A stretch of DNA of 64,000 nt. Source: Lithobates sylvaticus. Its lineage: Eukaryota; Chordata; Amphibia; Anura; Ranidae. Where the stretch lies: NCBI GenBank assembly GCA_028564925.1, contig CM053028.1:623307266-623371265 (forward strand). The letters run 5' to 3'. A program made the position numbers and the translations under genes. The notes beneath the pieces were generated by a model. It saw nothing but the letters and a program-made list of their open reading frames with translations, ran no database searches and was not told where the DNA came from. Shown here one piece after another: positions 35,197-47,049 of the stretch (position 1 is the stretch's first letter; every line of letters starts with the position of its first letter).

Positions 35197-37319
35197 TCAA
35201 ATAGAATGTGTAAATAAGTGTCCCCCGCGCTACTTGGAGTATACAGATAGTCTAAAATACGTAAACAATAGTGCTGTGCGGCAAAATGTGGCGTGTTCAC
35301 AAGTACACAAATAAGGATAAATATATAAAGGAATTTTGCGCAATAATAGCTAAAAAATATAAAGTGCAATATGTATAATGACCAGTACTGGACACTGGTA
35401 CTGATGAGAGGTGATTGCTGATTAGTTAAAATACATGGCGTACATATGTGACTGATAATAGAAAATAAATAGATAGGTAGCACGTATGTGTGACTAACAG
35501 TAAATATAATAGATATTATATTAAATATTTAAAGTGTCATGTGCATAAAAACCTAGAATTGGTTCTGGTGATACTCAATGTGCATAAAACAATATGCTAG
35601 AAACAATATAAAATAGTGTAAATCCGTGACTGGTGAAACACAAATGCAATATATATAAAAAATTATATATAAAAAAACAATAATAAAAGTATAAATGACA
35701 ATGGTGAATAAGTGATTCCAAAAAATAGATAGTAAGTTCATATAGTCCCAGAATGGATAAAAATATATAAATAAAACAGTGTCCAAATTGATCCGTCAGA
35801 TCCTAATGGTAAAATGGTGTGTGATCAGGCACAGCCATCTCGTGGATCATACAGTAATGAATTTAGTGTTTTCAGTTCATCCACATGATCAACACTTTCT
35901 GGATAACTTATTAAAAAGCGGTAGAAACTTGGTCCTGGTTTTCATATATTATATCCAATCACTGGTCTCCCAGAACTCTCACCTTAAAGATGTTAAAATA
36001 AAGCCTTTCAGGGGTGTCCTATAGCCCCATGTGGTTTAGATACAGATGTTCAGCAAACCTAGTAAGAGTAATGTAATTCTCCTTTAAGGGCGTTTAAACC
36101 TTGGGTCCTGCAATGCTCAGTGTCAAAGTGACACAGCGCCAGGGGAAAGAAGAAAGGGGAAGCCTCCACTAGTGTAGTAGTTTAAATAGTAATTAAAAGT
36201 ATTTATTCAAATAATGGGTGGACTCTTACATCAAAATAAAATCAAACAGGCATATAGGGTTAAAAATGCTCCCAGGCGTTCTCAGCGCCTTCTCACGTCT
36301 CCTTGTGTGCTTCTCTGCCTACGGCCAGAGAAGCACACAAGGAGACGTGAGAAGGCGCTGAGAACGCCTGGGAGCATTTTTAACCCTATATGCCTGTTTG
36401 ATTTTATTTTGATGTAAGAGTCCACTCATTATTTGAATAAATACTTTTAATTACTATTTAAACTACTACACTAGTGGAGGCTTCCCCTTTCTTCTTTCCC
36501 CTGGCGCTGTGTCACTTTGACACTGAGCATTGCAGGACCCAAGGTTTAAACGCCCTTAAAGGAGAATTACATTACTCTTACTACATTTGCTGAACATCTG
36601 TATCTAAACCACATGAGGCTATAGGATACCCCTGAAAGGCTTTATTTTAACATCTTTAAGGTGAGAGTTCTGGGAGACCAGTGATTGGATATAGAATATG
36701 AAAACCAGGACCAAGTTTCTACCGCTTTTTAATAAGTTATCCAGAAAGTGTTGATCATGTGGATGAACTGAAAACACTAAATTCATTACTGTATGATCCA
36801 CGAGATGGCTGTGCCTGATCACACACCATTTTACCATTAGGATCTGACGGATCAATTTGGACACTGTTTTATTTATATATTTTTATCCATTCTGGGACTA
36901 TATGAACTTACTATCTATTTTTTGGAATCACTTATCACTTATTCACCATTGTCATTTATACTTTTATTATTGTTTTTTTATATATATTGCATTTGTGTTT
37001 CACCAGTCACGGATTTACACTATTTTATATTGTTTCTAGCATATTGTTTTATGCACATTGAGTATCACCAGAACCAATTCTAGGTTTTTATGCACACGAC
37101 ACTTTAAATATTTAATATAATATCTATTATATTTACTGTTAGTCACACATACGTGCTACCTATCTATTTATTTTCTATTATCAGTCACATATGTACGCCA
37201 TGTATTTTAACTAATCAGCAATCACCTCTCATCAGTACCAGCGTCCAGTACTGGTCATTATACATATTGCACTTTATATTTTTTAGCTATTATTGCGCGA
37301 AATTCCTTTATATATTTAT
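35197..37319. mobile_element. 2.1-kb palindromic element with 14-bp target duplication
   Basis: Flanked by ACTTCCCATGCAAC (35183-35196 and 37320-37333), interrupting BEL pol. After 120 bp of unique sequence (35197-35316) comes an almost perfect inverted repeat: left arm 35317-36317, 8-bp loop, right arm 36326-37319. Arm identity looks near 98% by eye. No protein is recognisable, and frames in the two arms mirror each other. A 13-14 bp duplication points to target-primed insertion (LINE or Penelope type) rather than a cut-and-paste transposon. The family is not recognised. Confidence 0.8.
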
Positions 37320-37617
37320 ACTTCCCATGCAACGCAGCCTTGGTTTGCCTTGGGACTTAAGATCTGACACGTTTACTTTCCAAGTAAACTCAGAAGAAAA
37401 ACCCTTTACCCGTAGAGGTGTCCTGTCTACCATAAGCAGCCTGTATGATCCCTTAGGCTTTGCAGCACCTGTCACCATCCAGATTAAAGCACTACTGAGA
37501 GGCTTAAACTGAGTCACTAGTTTGGGACCACCCTCTCCCCATCGACAAGAATAACCTATGGCTAGAGTGGAAGCACTCACTAACAGCTCTATCCAACCTT
37601 AAAATTCCACGATCATA

Positions 37618-38225
37618 TTAGGGATGAGCCAAACCCCCCCACCCCCCCAGGTTCGGTTCGCACCAGAACCTGCGAACAGACCTAAAATTTGTGTGAACAT
37701 TAGAACCCTATTAAAGTCTATGGGACTCGAACGTTCGAAATCAAAAGTGCTAATTTTAAAGGCTAATATGCAAGTTATTGTCCTAAAAAGGGTTTGGGGA
37801 CCTGGGTCCTGCCCCAGGGGACATGTATCAATGCAAAAAAAAGTTTTAAAAACTGATGTTTTTCGGGGAGTAGTGATTTTAATAATGCTTAAAGTAAAAC
37901 AATAAAAGTGTAATATTCCTTTAAATTTCGTACCTAGGGGGTGTGTAGAGTATGCCTGTAAAGGGGCGCATGCTTCCCGTGCTTAGAACTGTCCCTGCAC
38001 AAAGTGTAATTTCTGCAGGAAAAAAAGTAATTTAAAAGCAGTGGCTATAATGAATTGTCGGCTCCCCGTAATACAGAGAACAGTCATTGAAAGTCTTTGA
38101 TAAAAAAAAAGCGTGGGGTTCCCCCCAAATTCAATTACCAGGCCCTTCAGGTCTGGTATGAATATTAAGGGGAACCCTGCATCAAATAAAAAAAATGATG
38201 GACAATGCCATATAGGGTTTGTAAT
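37618..38225. mobile_element. 'TTAGGGATGAGC' inverted-repeat family, right end missing
   Basis: Starts TTAGGGATGAGCC followed by the GGTTCGGTTCGCACCAGAAC region I recall as very common in ranid frogs. The last part holds the AGGCCCTTCAGGTCTGGTAT block also seen at 57790 and 58700. Its right border in BEL is near 38225, without a clear matching inverted end. Confidence 0.7.
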
Positions 38226-38863
38226 GGGGAAAGCAAAACTTGCGTCACTTCCCAAACACACCATACCCAGGCTGGAAATTTGTGCTGCAGTATTAGCCAC
38301 AGAGCTAGCTGAACTCATTGCAATCAGAGGCTCAGTGGAACTCGTTCGCTCTGACAGAGGGTCTAACTTTGTAAGAGCAGTAAAAGAGCTTCAAATTCCT
38401 TCTAACTTGGATGTTCTCAGAGTAGGAAGATACTTGGGTGAACAAGACTGCACATGGATCTTCAACCCACCTCACTCTTCTCACATGGGAGGTGCTTGGG
38501 AGAGGATGATAGGCAGAGCCTGCAGAATTCTCCAACTTTATCTTCCTACACGTAGGAACTGCAAGGCTTACTCACGAATGTTTTGTGACATTTATGGCAG
38601 AGGTTACAGCTATTATTAACGCCAGACCTTTGACATCAATTTCAAGTGACTCTGAAGATCCAGTGGTCCTCACACCTGCCATGTTACTCACACAAAAGAC
38701 TGGTCTTGCCGGTGCTCCAGCTGGAGAGTTTTGTGAGAAGGACCTTTACAAACGTCAATGGAGACAAGTACAAATCCTTGCCAATACCTTCTGGAGCCGG
38801 TGGAGGGAACAATATATATCTATTCTACAAGTAAGGAGAAAGTGGCACACCGAAAAGCCTAAT

Positions 38864-39090
38864 ATTTTTTTTTTTTTTTATAAACAGGAGTGCTTTATTG
38901 AGAAAAGAGTATACAGTACAGAAATACACAAAATCAACGTTGGTACATTAGTTACATTCAGTACAGACAGATCTTGAAGTAAGGACAAACTAGTGCAATA
39001 AACAAGAACAGAAATACTTATGCAAAGTACTAATCTGGTCGTTACTCAGGAACAGCATCCCAGTCAATGATAACATTACCAGCTAGGTGT
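38864..39090 (-). mobile_element. Short retroposed 3' end with A tail
   Basis: 227 bp between 14-bp duplications CCGAAAAGCCTAAT (38850-38863 and 39091-39104). On the minus strand it ends with CTCAATAAAGC, about 12 more bases, and then an A run, so it is a polyadenylated transcript end inserted by LINE machinery. It could be a heavily truncated LINE or a processed copy of a host mRNA 3' UTR. No coding sequence. Confidence 0.8.
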
Positions 39091-39328
39091 CCGAAAAGCC
39101 TAATCTCAAACCTGGTGATGTTGTGCTCATGAAAGATTTCCAGACACTAGGGAATATGTGGCCTTTAGGTCTGATCACCAAAGTACTCCCAAGCAAGGAT
39201 AATGTCCGTAGGGTTGAGGTCAAGATCTTTCAACAATTTAGGTTAAAGTGTTCTTAAGACCAGTGACCAAACTTATTCTGTTGCTATGGTGGACTCTGTT
39301 GGTGACATCCCTTGATGTCAGCGGGGAG

Positions 39329-39583
39329 TGTTCTGTCCACTAGGTGTTTATGCTGGTGATTTGTATCTGTGTTAAATTTACATGTAAGATGTGTAATTTA
39401 TATAAGACAATCATATAGCTCCATCTAGCATTCATTTTTGGTATTGCTGCAGGTGTTCTGTTTTATTTGATTTCCTATATGTGTAGTTAAGGAAGTTGTT
39501 AGTACGCAGGGACTTCTGGGTCGAATTTTCACAGGAAGTGAACCAGCCACCATTTTTACAAGGCATTGCAGGAAGCAAGACAT
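39329..39583 (+). repeat. BEL/Pao 3' LTR, first half
   Basis: Starts TGTTCTGTCC after a GCGGGGAG purine tract. It stops at the duplicated AGGAAGCAAGACAT, where the Penelope-like element entered. The second half resumes at 59398. Confidence 0.88.
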
Positions 39584-39625
39584 ATTAGTGATATATATAG
39601 AAAACTTAACTATATCTCTGATATC

Positions 39626-40679
39626 CAGTGTTGGACATCTTACTTTAAAAAAGTAATTAGTTAAGTTACAAATTACTTCTCCCAAAAAGTAATTGCGTTA
39701 GTAACTCGGTTACTACATTGGAAAAGTAATTAGTTACTCAGCAAAGTAACTGACAGGGGTGGCAGCGGTGGTACTTGAGGGGGTGGCAGCCGTGGTACTT
39801 GAGGGGGTGGCAGCGGTGGTACATGGGGGGGTGGCAGCCGTGGTACTTGAGGGGGTGGCAGCCGTGGTACTTGAGGGGATGGCAGCCGTGGTACTTGGGG
39901 GGTGGCAGCCGTGGTACTTGGGGGGCGGCAGCCGTGGTACTTGGGGGGGTGGCAGTGGTGGTACTTGGGGGTTGCAGCGGTAGTGGTGTACAGTACTTGG
40001 GGGGTGGCAGCGGTGGTACTTGGGAGGGTGGCAGTGGTAGTGGTGTACTTGGGGGGTGGCAGTGGTGGTGGTGTACAGTACTTGGGGGGTGGCAGCGGTG
40101 GTACTTGGGGGGTGGCAGCGGTGGTGTACTTGGGGGGGTGGCAGACACCACCACTGATCTCATCCCTACCCTATCCCCCCATCACCTCTGTTGTAGAAGT
40201 GATGGTGGATGGGTAGGGATGGGATCATTAAGAAGCAGAGGTGTTGGAGGACTTGGGATGGATTGATTGCACTGCAGTTCGAATCGTCAGACAGTCACTT
40301 ACTTGAATGCCTCCAGGGATGCCTTTCCTCATGGGGAGAGAGAGACCCTCCCCTTCACTCGATTGGTGTCAGCTGACTTCATTTTTTTAGTGTCCGCCCC
40401 GCCTCCCTACATTCTCTCTCTCTCTGGATAGCCGGGGCGTGATGGGGCGGTCCAGACAGTCTCTCTGAGTCTCAGCCTCTTCTCAGCTCAGCAGGCGAAA
40501 GCCGAAAGAACGGCCAGGCAGTGCGGCCGCGGCGGGCCTCCCGGGCAGTAGATGTAATTGCCGTAACGCCGCCCAAGTAATGGGAACTGCGTTACCATGA
40601 GGGGAAGAGTAATCAGTTAGATTACTCGTTACCCTCTAAAGTAACTGCGTTTATTTTAACTGAGTTACTTACACCACTA
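39626..40679. mobile_element. hAT-2: hAT-type element with internal minisatellite
   Basis: 1054 bp flanked by the 8-bp duplication CTGATATC (39618-39625 and 40680-40687). The other end repeat of the Penelope-like element shows the unoccupied site near 59330 (CTGGTATCTATC). Ends are CAGTGTTGGACATC and TAGTGGTGTAAGTAAC (other strand). The borders are AGTAATTAGTTACT-type sequence and the middle is a 24-bp repeat. No transposase. Confidence 0.85.
39757..40145. repeat. 24-bp minisatellite in hAT-2
   Basis: Units GGCAGCCGTGGTACTTGAGG plus 3-5 bases, about 15 copies with some shorter variants. The long frames on both strands here (for example 39738-40163 and 39775-40266) are artefacts of the repeat. 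Confidence 0.92.
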
Positions 40680-40954
40680 CTGATATCTATCTAATCTGGA
40701 CTCATTTTGGATGAGCATAAATGTCTCCTTCTCTCTTTTTCTCTAATAATTAAATATGGGATCATACTTCCCTTCTGGACATTAGCTCTGAAATTCCACA
40801 TACACCGAATCCTCCAGCTCATTTATTTTTAAGGTCTACGGGCTGATCACTCATTTGCCTTAGAACAGATCAGATATATGACTTACTAGCAGGCTCTTAT
40901 TCTTTAACCGTCTCAGCTACTACGATTGAACCAAACGGGGGATTAGCGTGAGAT

Positions 40955-42003
40955 ATGGCATATTTTTTTGATGAGGAAATTGATTTAGAAATACAATCAG
41001 CCTTTTCTCGCGACCTACCAACAAATGATGATGGTGATGATTGTCTGAAGAACTTACTGAAAAACCATAAGAAACTTACTATCAAGTTCCTCAACAAGAA
41101 ATGGGACATCTCAACCCTAAAATCACATATCGAATATAAAGTTATCCCAAGAGGCCTAAGGGAAAGGGTTACCCCTGCCGGTCATTTACATACTCCACGA
41201 TTCCTTGAATCGTGGAAAAAAAGATGTCTAGAATGTGGGCTAGATATCTTGCGAATGATAGTTGATGAGGAACAATTACAGCTTGATGAAATTAAAAGAA
41301 AAATAGATAACAGTGTGCAATTACTAGAACCCTTTAAGACTGATCCCAACTTCCAGAAGGGTAATGACCTTCTGAAGAAGGAAGTTGAAAAAATACAGAG
41401 GACGCTAAAGATTACAAAACAGGAGAAATTTAAGCAAAATCTACTTGACTGGGAAAGTGGGAATATTTTTGACCCCACGGTCCCCAGAGGTGAAAGTAAG
41501 TCACGTAAAGGTAGGAGAAATAAATCTAATACTGTCCATGAAGTCCATTCATTTACGGATAGTGAATTGGGTCCCCGGGATTAATCACATTTTTTTAGAT
41601 CATGGAGAGGACAGCGGTGACGATTCTGTCCTCAAAAAAAAGTAGGCACAAACCAGCTACTCGGGGGAGACCAAATTCTCGAACCCAGATCAACGATCAG
41701 GGAAGAGAACAAGACGAAGGCAAAAGTCAAAGAGAACTCCGATCACGACAGAGGAGAACCTAGTGGGTGACACATATAACCTCAATACCAATTCCACCAC
41801 TACATGTAACCGAGATACGAAAGTGGTTAATTTAACTGACTTTCTTCTAAACCAGCAACACATCTCCCTATTACAGAAGGGCCTGTCTTTTTCACCAAAG
41901 GCAGTGATGAACCAATTTGAAGTATTCAAAGATGTCAGTCTTTTTCTGCGGAAGGTAGTATTTAGATACTGGCATTCCGAACGTAAAAATAAAAAAGAAC
42001 GAG
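40955..42003 (+). pseudogene. Penelope-like protein, N-terminal region
   Basis: The open piece 40955-41584 begins MAYFFDEEIDLEIQSAF and contains KFLNKKWDISTLKSHIEYK, VIPRGLRER and RFLESWKKRCLECGLDILR, the N-terminal pattern of frog and fish Penelope proteins. A second piece (around 41820-42000) has the LLQKGLSFSP and FEVFKDVSLFLRK words that lead into the RT. L1-3 inserted at about 42004. There is at least one frame change between the pieces. Confidence 0.75.
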
Positions 42004-42114
42004 GGGGCGTGGCTTGGACATGGAGGAGTGAAGTCACACACTGCTTGAGCTCCCGACTCCAGACCCACTGATCTAGGCTGTTATGCCATTTCCCCAGCCT
42101 GTTCATACCCGGCC

Positions 42115-43291
42115 ATGAGCTACCGCAGGAGAGGCAAATACAAAGGATCTTCTACGACTATTCCGGCTACCCAGATCAACAGATTCCTAAATGAGAAGTC
42201 CAGAGCCAGCCCGGAGCGACACGTGACGAGGCCGGACCATCGCCTCCTTCCCTAAGAGGTATGGCATCCCCGCAACACATGGGCTCGCCTCGCAAACCCT
42301 GACGGGGATCCCGACTCTATTAGACTCCACACTGTGCAGCCAGTCAGGAGCTGGACTTTCCATGCAGCCTTCGGGGGACGATTCGGACATCCGAGCGCTA
42401 CTAAGGGCTCTCCCCACCAAAGCGGACATGGAGGCTCTCCCCACCAAAGCAGACATAGAGGCACTTGTTCTCAGGGTGGAATAGCAGCATCGCCGTGACC
42501 CCCAGGAGATCCGCTCGGAGGTACAAGATATAGATCAGCGGCTCACCAGAGAAGAGGCCATGGTGGGTGCCCTTGAGACCCGAGTGGCACAGCTAGAAAG
42601 AGCACAGCAGAAGCACCAAGAACAGCTGGCTGAGGTACAGCTTCATGCTGAGGACTTAGAGAACCAGACCTGCCGTCAAAATCTGCGGCTCCGAGGAATA
42701 CCCGAAGCAACAGGTCCAGAGAATCTCACAGAGACAGTGCGGGCAATCATACACAAAATATTGGAAGGAGACATCCCTGTGGCCCTGGAATTTGATAGGG
42801 TGCACAGGGCGCTCGGCCCCAAACATACAGATGTCGAAAGACCCTGTGACATTCTCTGCCGTTTGCACCGGTACAGCCACAAAGAACAGATTATGTGGGC
42901 GGCTCGCCTCAAAGGCCCAGTGGATTTCGACGGAGCGCAAATCACAGTATACCCAGATGTGTCCTGAGCAACCCTCCTATGAAGAGCGATACTGAAGCCC
43001 TTGCTGGAGAGGCTCTCCCGAGCAGAGCTGACATATCGATGGGGATTTCCTATTCAGCTGACCATCCGGAAAGGGAATGTATTCTTCACCTTACTGCGAC
43101 ATGCTGAACTTCCAGACTTGTTCGCCTTTCTGGGGATGGAACCAATTCCGCTGCGGGACTGGTTGAGTCCCCTACCTAGCAGAGATTTCCGCTCGGCTCC
43201 TCAGACCACTTCGATGGGCCTCCCTCGACGATCCTCCAGACGTAGACAGAGGGAGCCCTCTCCGATCGGGAGGGGCGATCCGAAACCGTGA
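42115..43291 (+). pseudogene. L1-3 ORF1, broken
   Basis: Starts MSYRRRGKYK at 42115. The coiled coil reads LETRVAQLERAQQKHQEQL (42560-42650), followed by NLRLRGIPE and the RRM part with FDRVHRALGPK, and then a C-terminal domain (43001-43291) with LTYRWGFPIQLTIRKG. It has frame changes or stops in the N-terminal third and between RRM and C-terminal domain. The role would be RNA binding, as for L1-1 ORF1. Confidence 0.85.
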
Positions 43292-44840
43292 GTCCTAAAG
43301 ACATCTACACGTAAGTGATGGGCAGACCGGGTTGACTGTACTACGGGACTATACCTGTTATGTGCCCACCAGCAGGCTCAGTCTTATCAGCATCATCCCC
43401 CCTCTCCCCTGACTACCAAGTATCCCTCGGGGGCCCGTTCGAGACCCGGAGATCCCCCCCTCTGCCCCCCGCTGCCTCTCATGACGCAGCCTGATACACA
43501 GGACAAATAACACTGCCCCCCCTCCAGACTAAGACATTATGCCTTCATAAAGTGCTCAGACTCCTATTGTAGCGGAGGGTGCAAGCGGGAGTACTCCTAA
43601 ATGCTAAACAGTGTCAGTTCCCCATGTTAGAAAGACCCCAGAAGATACTGAGAAGCTGACGCCCACGGTGGATGGGTTAGCTTGAGCCAGACTCTCACAA
43701 CGGAAGTGGAACCCACATTGCCCATCTTGGGACACCATGCCCACGTAATGTAACTCAGCAATCTAAGGCAGCTCCAGCTCAGTAGGGGAGCACAGAACTC
43801 TGTATGAAGAACACTGTCAGCATATTGTATCATGTTGGTCATTGCAGGGGGGTGGGGGTGGGGGGAGGTGAGAATGTAATGGGACATGAGAGGGAATTGG
43901 AACTTCTGTAGAATCTATTGTTGTGGTTGCGCAGCCTGGCGCCTTAGCTCTGATGGCACTGCTGGGGGGGGGCCAGGGAGCCATTCTATATTTGGGGTGG
44001 CCTCCTCGCCCCCCACCGTTATGGGGGGGGACCGTGTCTAACAAGAGAGTGGCCGGTGCTGGGCTGGGCAACAGGAGCTCAGCCCAACAGCGCTATAAGA
44101 GGAAGGGGTCCTGCTTCGAGGGCACTGATGTTGCTGACTCAATTTATTTTTCCCACTTGCACAGGAATACCCGAAGTCAGGCCTGTTACTGCAATGTTGT
44201 GCTCTATCATTACTCAAGAGGGAGCTCCCGTCCTATCAGCCAGACATAGGGGACTCCCATTGGGACCCCTCAGTGCTGTAATCCGCCATAAGCGGAAAGT
44301 CGCGTTCAGCAGGGGAAGTGGATTTTTCTTGAACAACATACACTGCTACTATAATAATGCCTTCCTGTTATTGTTATTATTATTGTTATATTTGTTTTTG
44401 TTCTCGTTCAATGATTTGGGTCTGGATAGAGAGCTTGTGAGCCCCGCTGTGTCTAACTACCTTCCCCACATAGGACAACACCCATATAGGGCCCTGAATT
44501 GGAACCCTAGGGGTGTATTGAGACCAGGTCTCTCAAACGCCTTTGGTGTTTTAGCCGTTTGGGTTCACTGATCTATCAGTAACCCGCTCTCTTATTTTTT
44601 CTCCCCTTTCACTTTTTCTCTATTTTTTACCCTTTCCCCTTCTTCATCCTCCTAACCCCCCCCCCCCCCCATCCATTCCTCTCCGTCACCCCTTTCATTC
44701 CCCTACTACACTCTTCTCTGCCCTCCCTTTGTATTTTTTTTTATTTATTTATTTATTTTACCTCTCTCTCTCATCCTTCCATCTCTCTCCCTTCCTCCGG
44801 TCCCGGATTGGACCATGAGCTCACGGCCACTCTTAGATTA
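43292..44840 (+). other. L1-3 spacer between ORF1 and ORF2
   Basis: 1.5 kb without a convincing gene. It ends in a pyrimidine-rich tract (44580-44800) just before ORF2, like the spacer of L1-1. Frames such as 43923-44249 and 44056-44571 show no family match I can recognise. Confidence 0.55.
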
Positions 44841-45757
44841 ATGTCTATTAAATTAATGTAAAAGGACTTAACACTCCAGAGAAACGCACTATGGTGTTAA
44901 ATAATGACCCACTTTTGAGCCGATAGAACACTGAGACTCCATAATCGCTTCTTCCCAGCCGCCTACCATGGGTGCTCCTCCAAATCTAAATCTAAAGGGG
45001 TCAGCATATTGATACGCTCCACGACTCCGTGGACACTGCGTGACCAGTAAAGTGACAATGAAGGGCAAGCTCTGTTTGTGAAGGGGACCTTGGGCAGCTC
45101 CATAGTGACCTTGGTGAACCTATACCTCCCCAACTCTGGCCAGATTGGATACCTTGAATCCACTCTGACCAAATTACAGGACTTTGCCAAGGGGGCAGTG
45201 GTCCTAGGGGGAGACATGAATTTCACCATGGACCCTCTCTTAGATACATCCAGGCAAACCTCTCAGGTCTCATATGCAGCGCTCAAGCGTTTGAGGAATT
45301 TTTACGCCTTTCATCTGGTGGATGTATGGAGAGTTTTAAACCCGACCCAGAGGGACTACACGTTCTATTCACACCCGCATGATTCATACACAAGAATTGA
45401 TCTACTCATGTTGCCCTATTCTCTTCTTTCAAAGGTGAGATCTGCCTCTATAGGATCCATCATATTCTCTGACCACGCCCCGGTCTTTGTAGACAAAGAT
45501 ATGCTGACCCATGCACCCAAACAGTGGCAGTGGAAGCTTAATGACAGGCTGGTACAAACCCCCGAGGTAGTTGAGGAGGTTTCCAGGGAACTGAGGAACT
45601 TCTTCTCTCCTAATATAGATTCAGACAGTACCCCCCTGATGGTATGGGAGGCTCACAAGTGTACAATTAGAGGGCTCCTGATAAAAACTGGTACCCGCCT
45701 TAAGAAGAAAAGAGCCCAGCAGACTCCTGACCCTTTAGAAAAAATCAGGACTCTAGA
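44840..45757 (+). pseudogene. L1-3 ORF2, endonuclease part
   Basis: GVSILIRS, LVNLYLPNSGQIGYL, VVLGGDMNFT, YTRIDLLMLP and FSDHAPVF (catalytic SDH) appear in order, mostly in the open piece 45078-45757. The first motifs (SWN, QETH) are degraded or missing. The frame is then cut by hAT-3. Confidence 0.88.
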
Positions 45758-45765
45758 GTCCACCC

Positions 45766-47041
45766 CAGTGGCGGCTGGTGCTCAAAATTTTTGGGGGGGC
45801 GCAAACAAACAGCCTCACTGTGCCATCAAATGCTGCCACTGTGCCCATTAAATGCTGCCACTGTGCCCATCAAACGCTGCCACTGTGCCCATCAAACGCT
45901 GCCACTGTGCCCCTCAAACGCTGCCACTGTGCCCCTCAAGTTCTGCCAGAGTGCCCCTTCAAGTGCTGCCAGAGTGCCCCTTCAAGTGCTGCCAGAGTGC
46001 CCCTTCAAGTGCTGCCAGAGTGCCCCTTCAAGTGCTGCCAGAGTGCCCCTCAAGTGCTGCCAGAGTGCCCCTTCAAGTGCTGCCAGAGTGCCCCTTCAAG
46101 TGCTGCCAGAGTGCCCCTTCAAGTGCTGCCAGAGTGCCCCTCCAAGTGCTGCCAGAGTGCCCCTCCAAGTGCTGCCAGAGTGCCCCCTCAAGTGCTGCCA
46201 GAGTGCCCCCTCAAGTGCTGCCAGAGTGCCCCTCCAAGTGCTGCCAGAGTGCCCCTCCAAGTGCTGCCAGAGTGCCCCTCAAGTGCTGCCAGAGTGCCCC
46301 TCAAGTGCTGCCAGAGTGCCCCTCCAAGTGCTGCCAGAGTGCCCCCTCAAGTGCTGCCAGAGTGCCCCCTCAAGTGCTGCCAGAGTGCCCCCTCAAGTGC
46401 TGCCAGAGTGCCCCCTCAAGTGCTGCCAGAGTGCCCCTCCAAGTGCTGCCAGAGTGCCCCTCCAAGTGCTGCCACTGTGCCCCTCCAAGTGCTGCCACTG
46501 TGCCCCTCCAGTGCTGCCAGAGTGCCCCTCCAAGTGCTGCCACTGTGCCCCTCCAGTGCTGCCAGAGTGCCCCTCCAAGTGCTGCCACTGTGCCCCTGCC
46601 TGCCCTCTTCACTTACCTTGTCTCGATGTGCAGCTGGTGACGGCGTCAGGCGGCGAGCGGTGTCTCATCGTCCGAGGTCTTCTTCTTCTCCCGCGCTCCT
46701 CCTGTCTTCTGCTATCGTCCGTCCGAGTTCTTCTTCTCCCGCGCTCCTGTCTTTTGCTATGATTGGACGCCTAGCATCCAATCACAGCGCCTGTGACTTC
46801 AGCCAATCAGGTTACAGGTAACAGACCTGGCAACCTGATTGGCTGAGAGGCGGGTCTGTGTTAGGGAAGCGATGTATTCGCTTCTCTAACACAATACTGT
46901 GTAATCAGCGAACGCACAGCCGTGCGCCCGCTGTTTACACTTAGGGAAGCCTATAATTTTTTTTATTTTTTTTATTTTTTTAACTGCAAGGAGGGGGGGG
47001 GGGGCGGCGCCCGGGCGCCCCCTATGGACGGGCCGCCACTG
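45766..47041. mobile_element. hAT-3: hAT-type element with internal minisatellite, in L1-3
   Basis: 1276 bp with inverted ends CAGTGGCGGCTGGTGC and CAGTGGCGGCCCGTCC, flanked by a perfect 8-bp duplication GTCCACCC (45758-45765 and 47042-47049). The interior is a minisatellite (45826-46600) and a 400-bp right part with CpG-rich and T-rich segments. No transposase. Confidence 0.95.
45826..46600. repeat. 22-23 bp minisatellite in hAT-3, about 34 copies
   Basis: Units CAAGTGCTGCCAGAGTGCCC plus 2-3 bases. The outer copies read CCACTGTGCCC and the inner ones CCAGAGTGCCC, so variant types are grouped along the array. Because unit length alternates between 22 and 23, all three frames stay open and give long cysteine/proline-rich frames (45778-46821 and others) that are not genes. 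Confidence 0.95.
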
Positions 47042-47049
47042 GTCCACCC

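Larger units (their letters stand above)
33155..39300 (+). pseudogene. BEL/Pao pol region (protease, RT, RNase H, integrase), interrupted
   Basis: The protease-like part is near 33200-33913 (ILLLGRDILQVHKV). The RT starts near 34040 ([16 protein letters not shown]) and runs to about 35150. RNase H-type sequence is at 37334-37513 (STISSLYDPLGFAAPVT), and the integrase at 38226-39250 (LVRSDRGSNFVRA, FNPPHSSHMGGAWERMIG). The SLYDPLGF and PPHSSHMGG words are diagnostic of BEL/Pao. Four insertions of other elements separate these parts, and there are many further breaks. Fossil. Confidence 0.85.

Noticed and set aside
35317-37319. CTGATGAGAGG resembling the core of a hammerhead ribozyme, known from Penelope end repeats
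   Set aside because: I could not find the required GAAA partner and stems at proper spacing; left unassigned.
39738-40266. Long frames on both strands (VVLEG and CHPLKYHG repeats)
   Set aside because: Produced by the 24-bp minisatellite in hAT-2.
45778-46821. Overlapping frames of 347, 323 and 262 residues, rich in cysteine and proline
   Set aside because: They are three registers of one 22-23 bp minisatellite inside hAT-3; not a gene.
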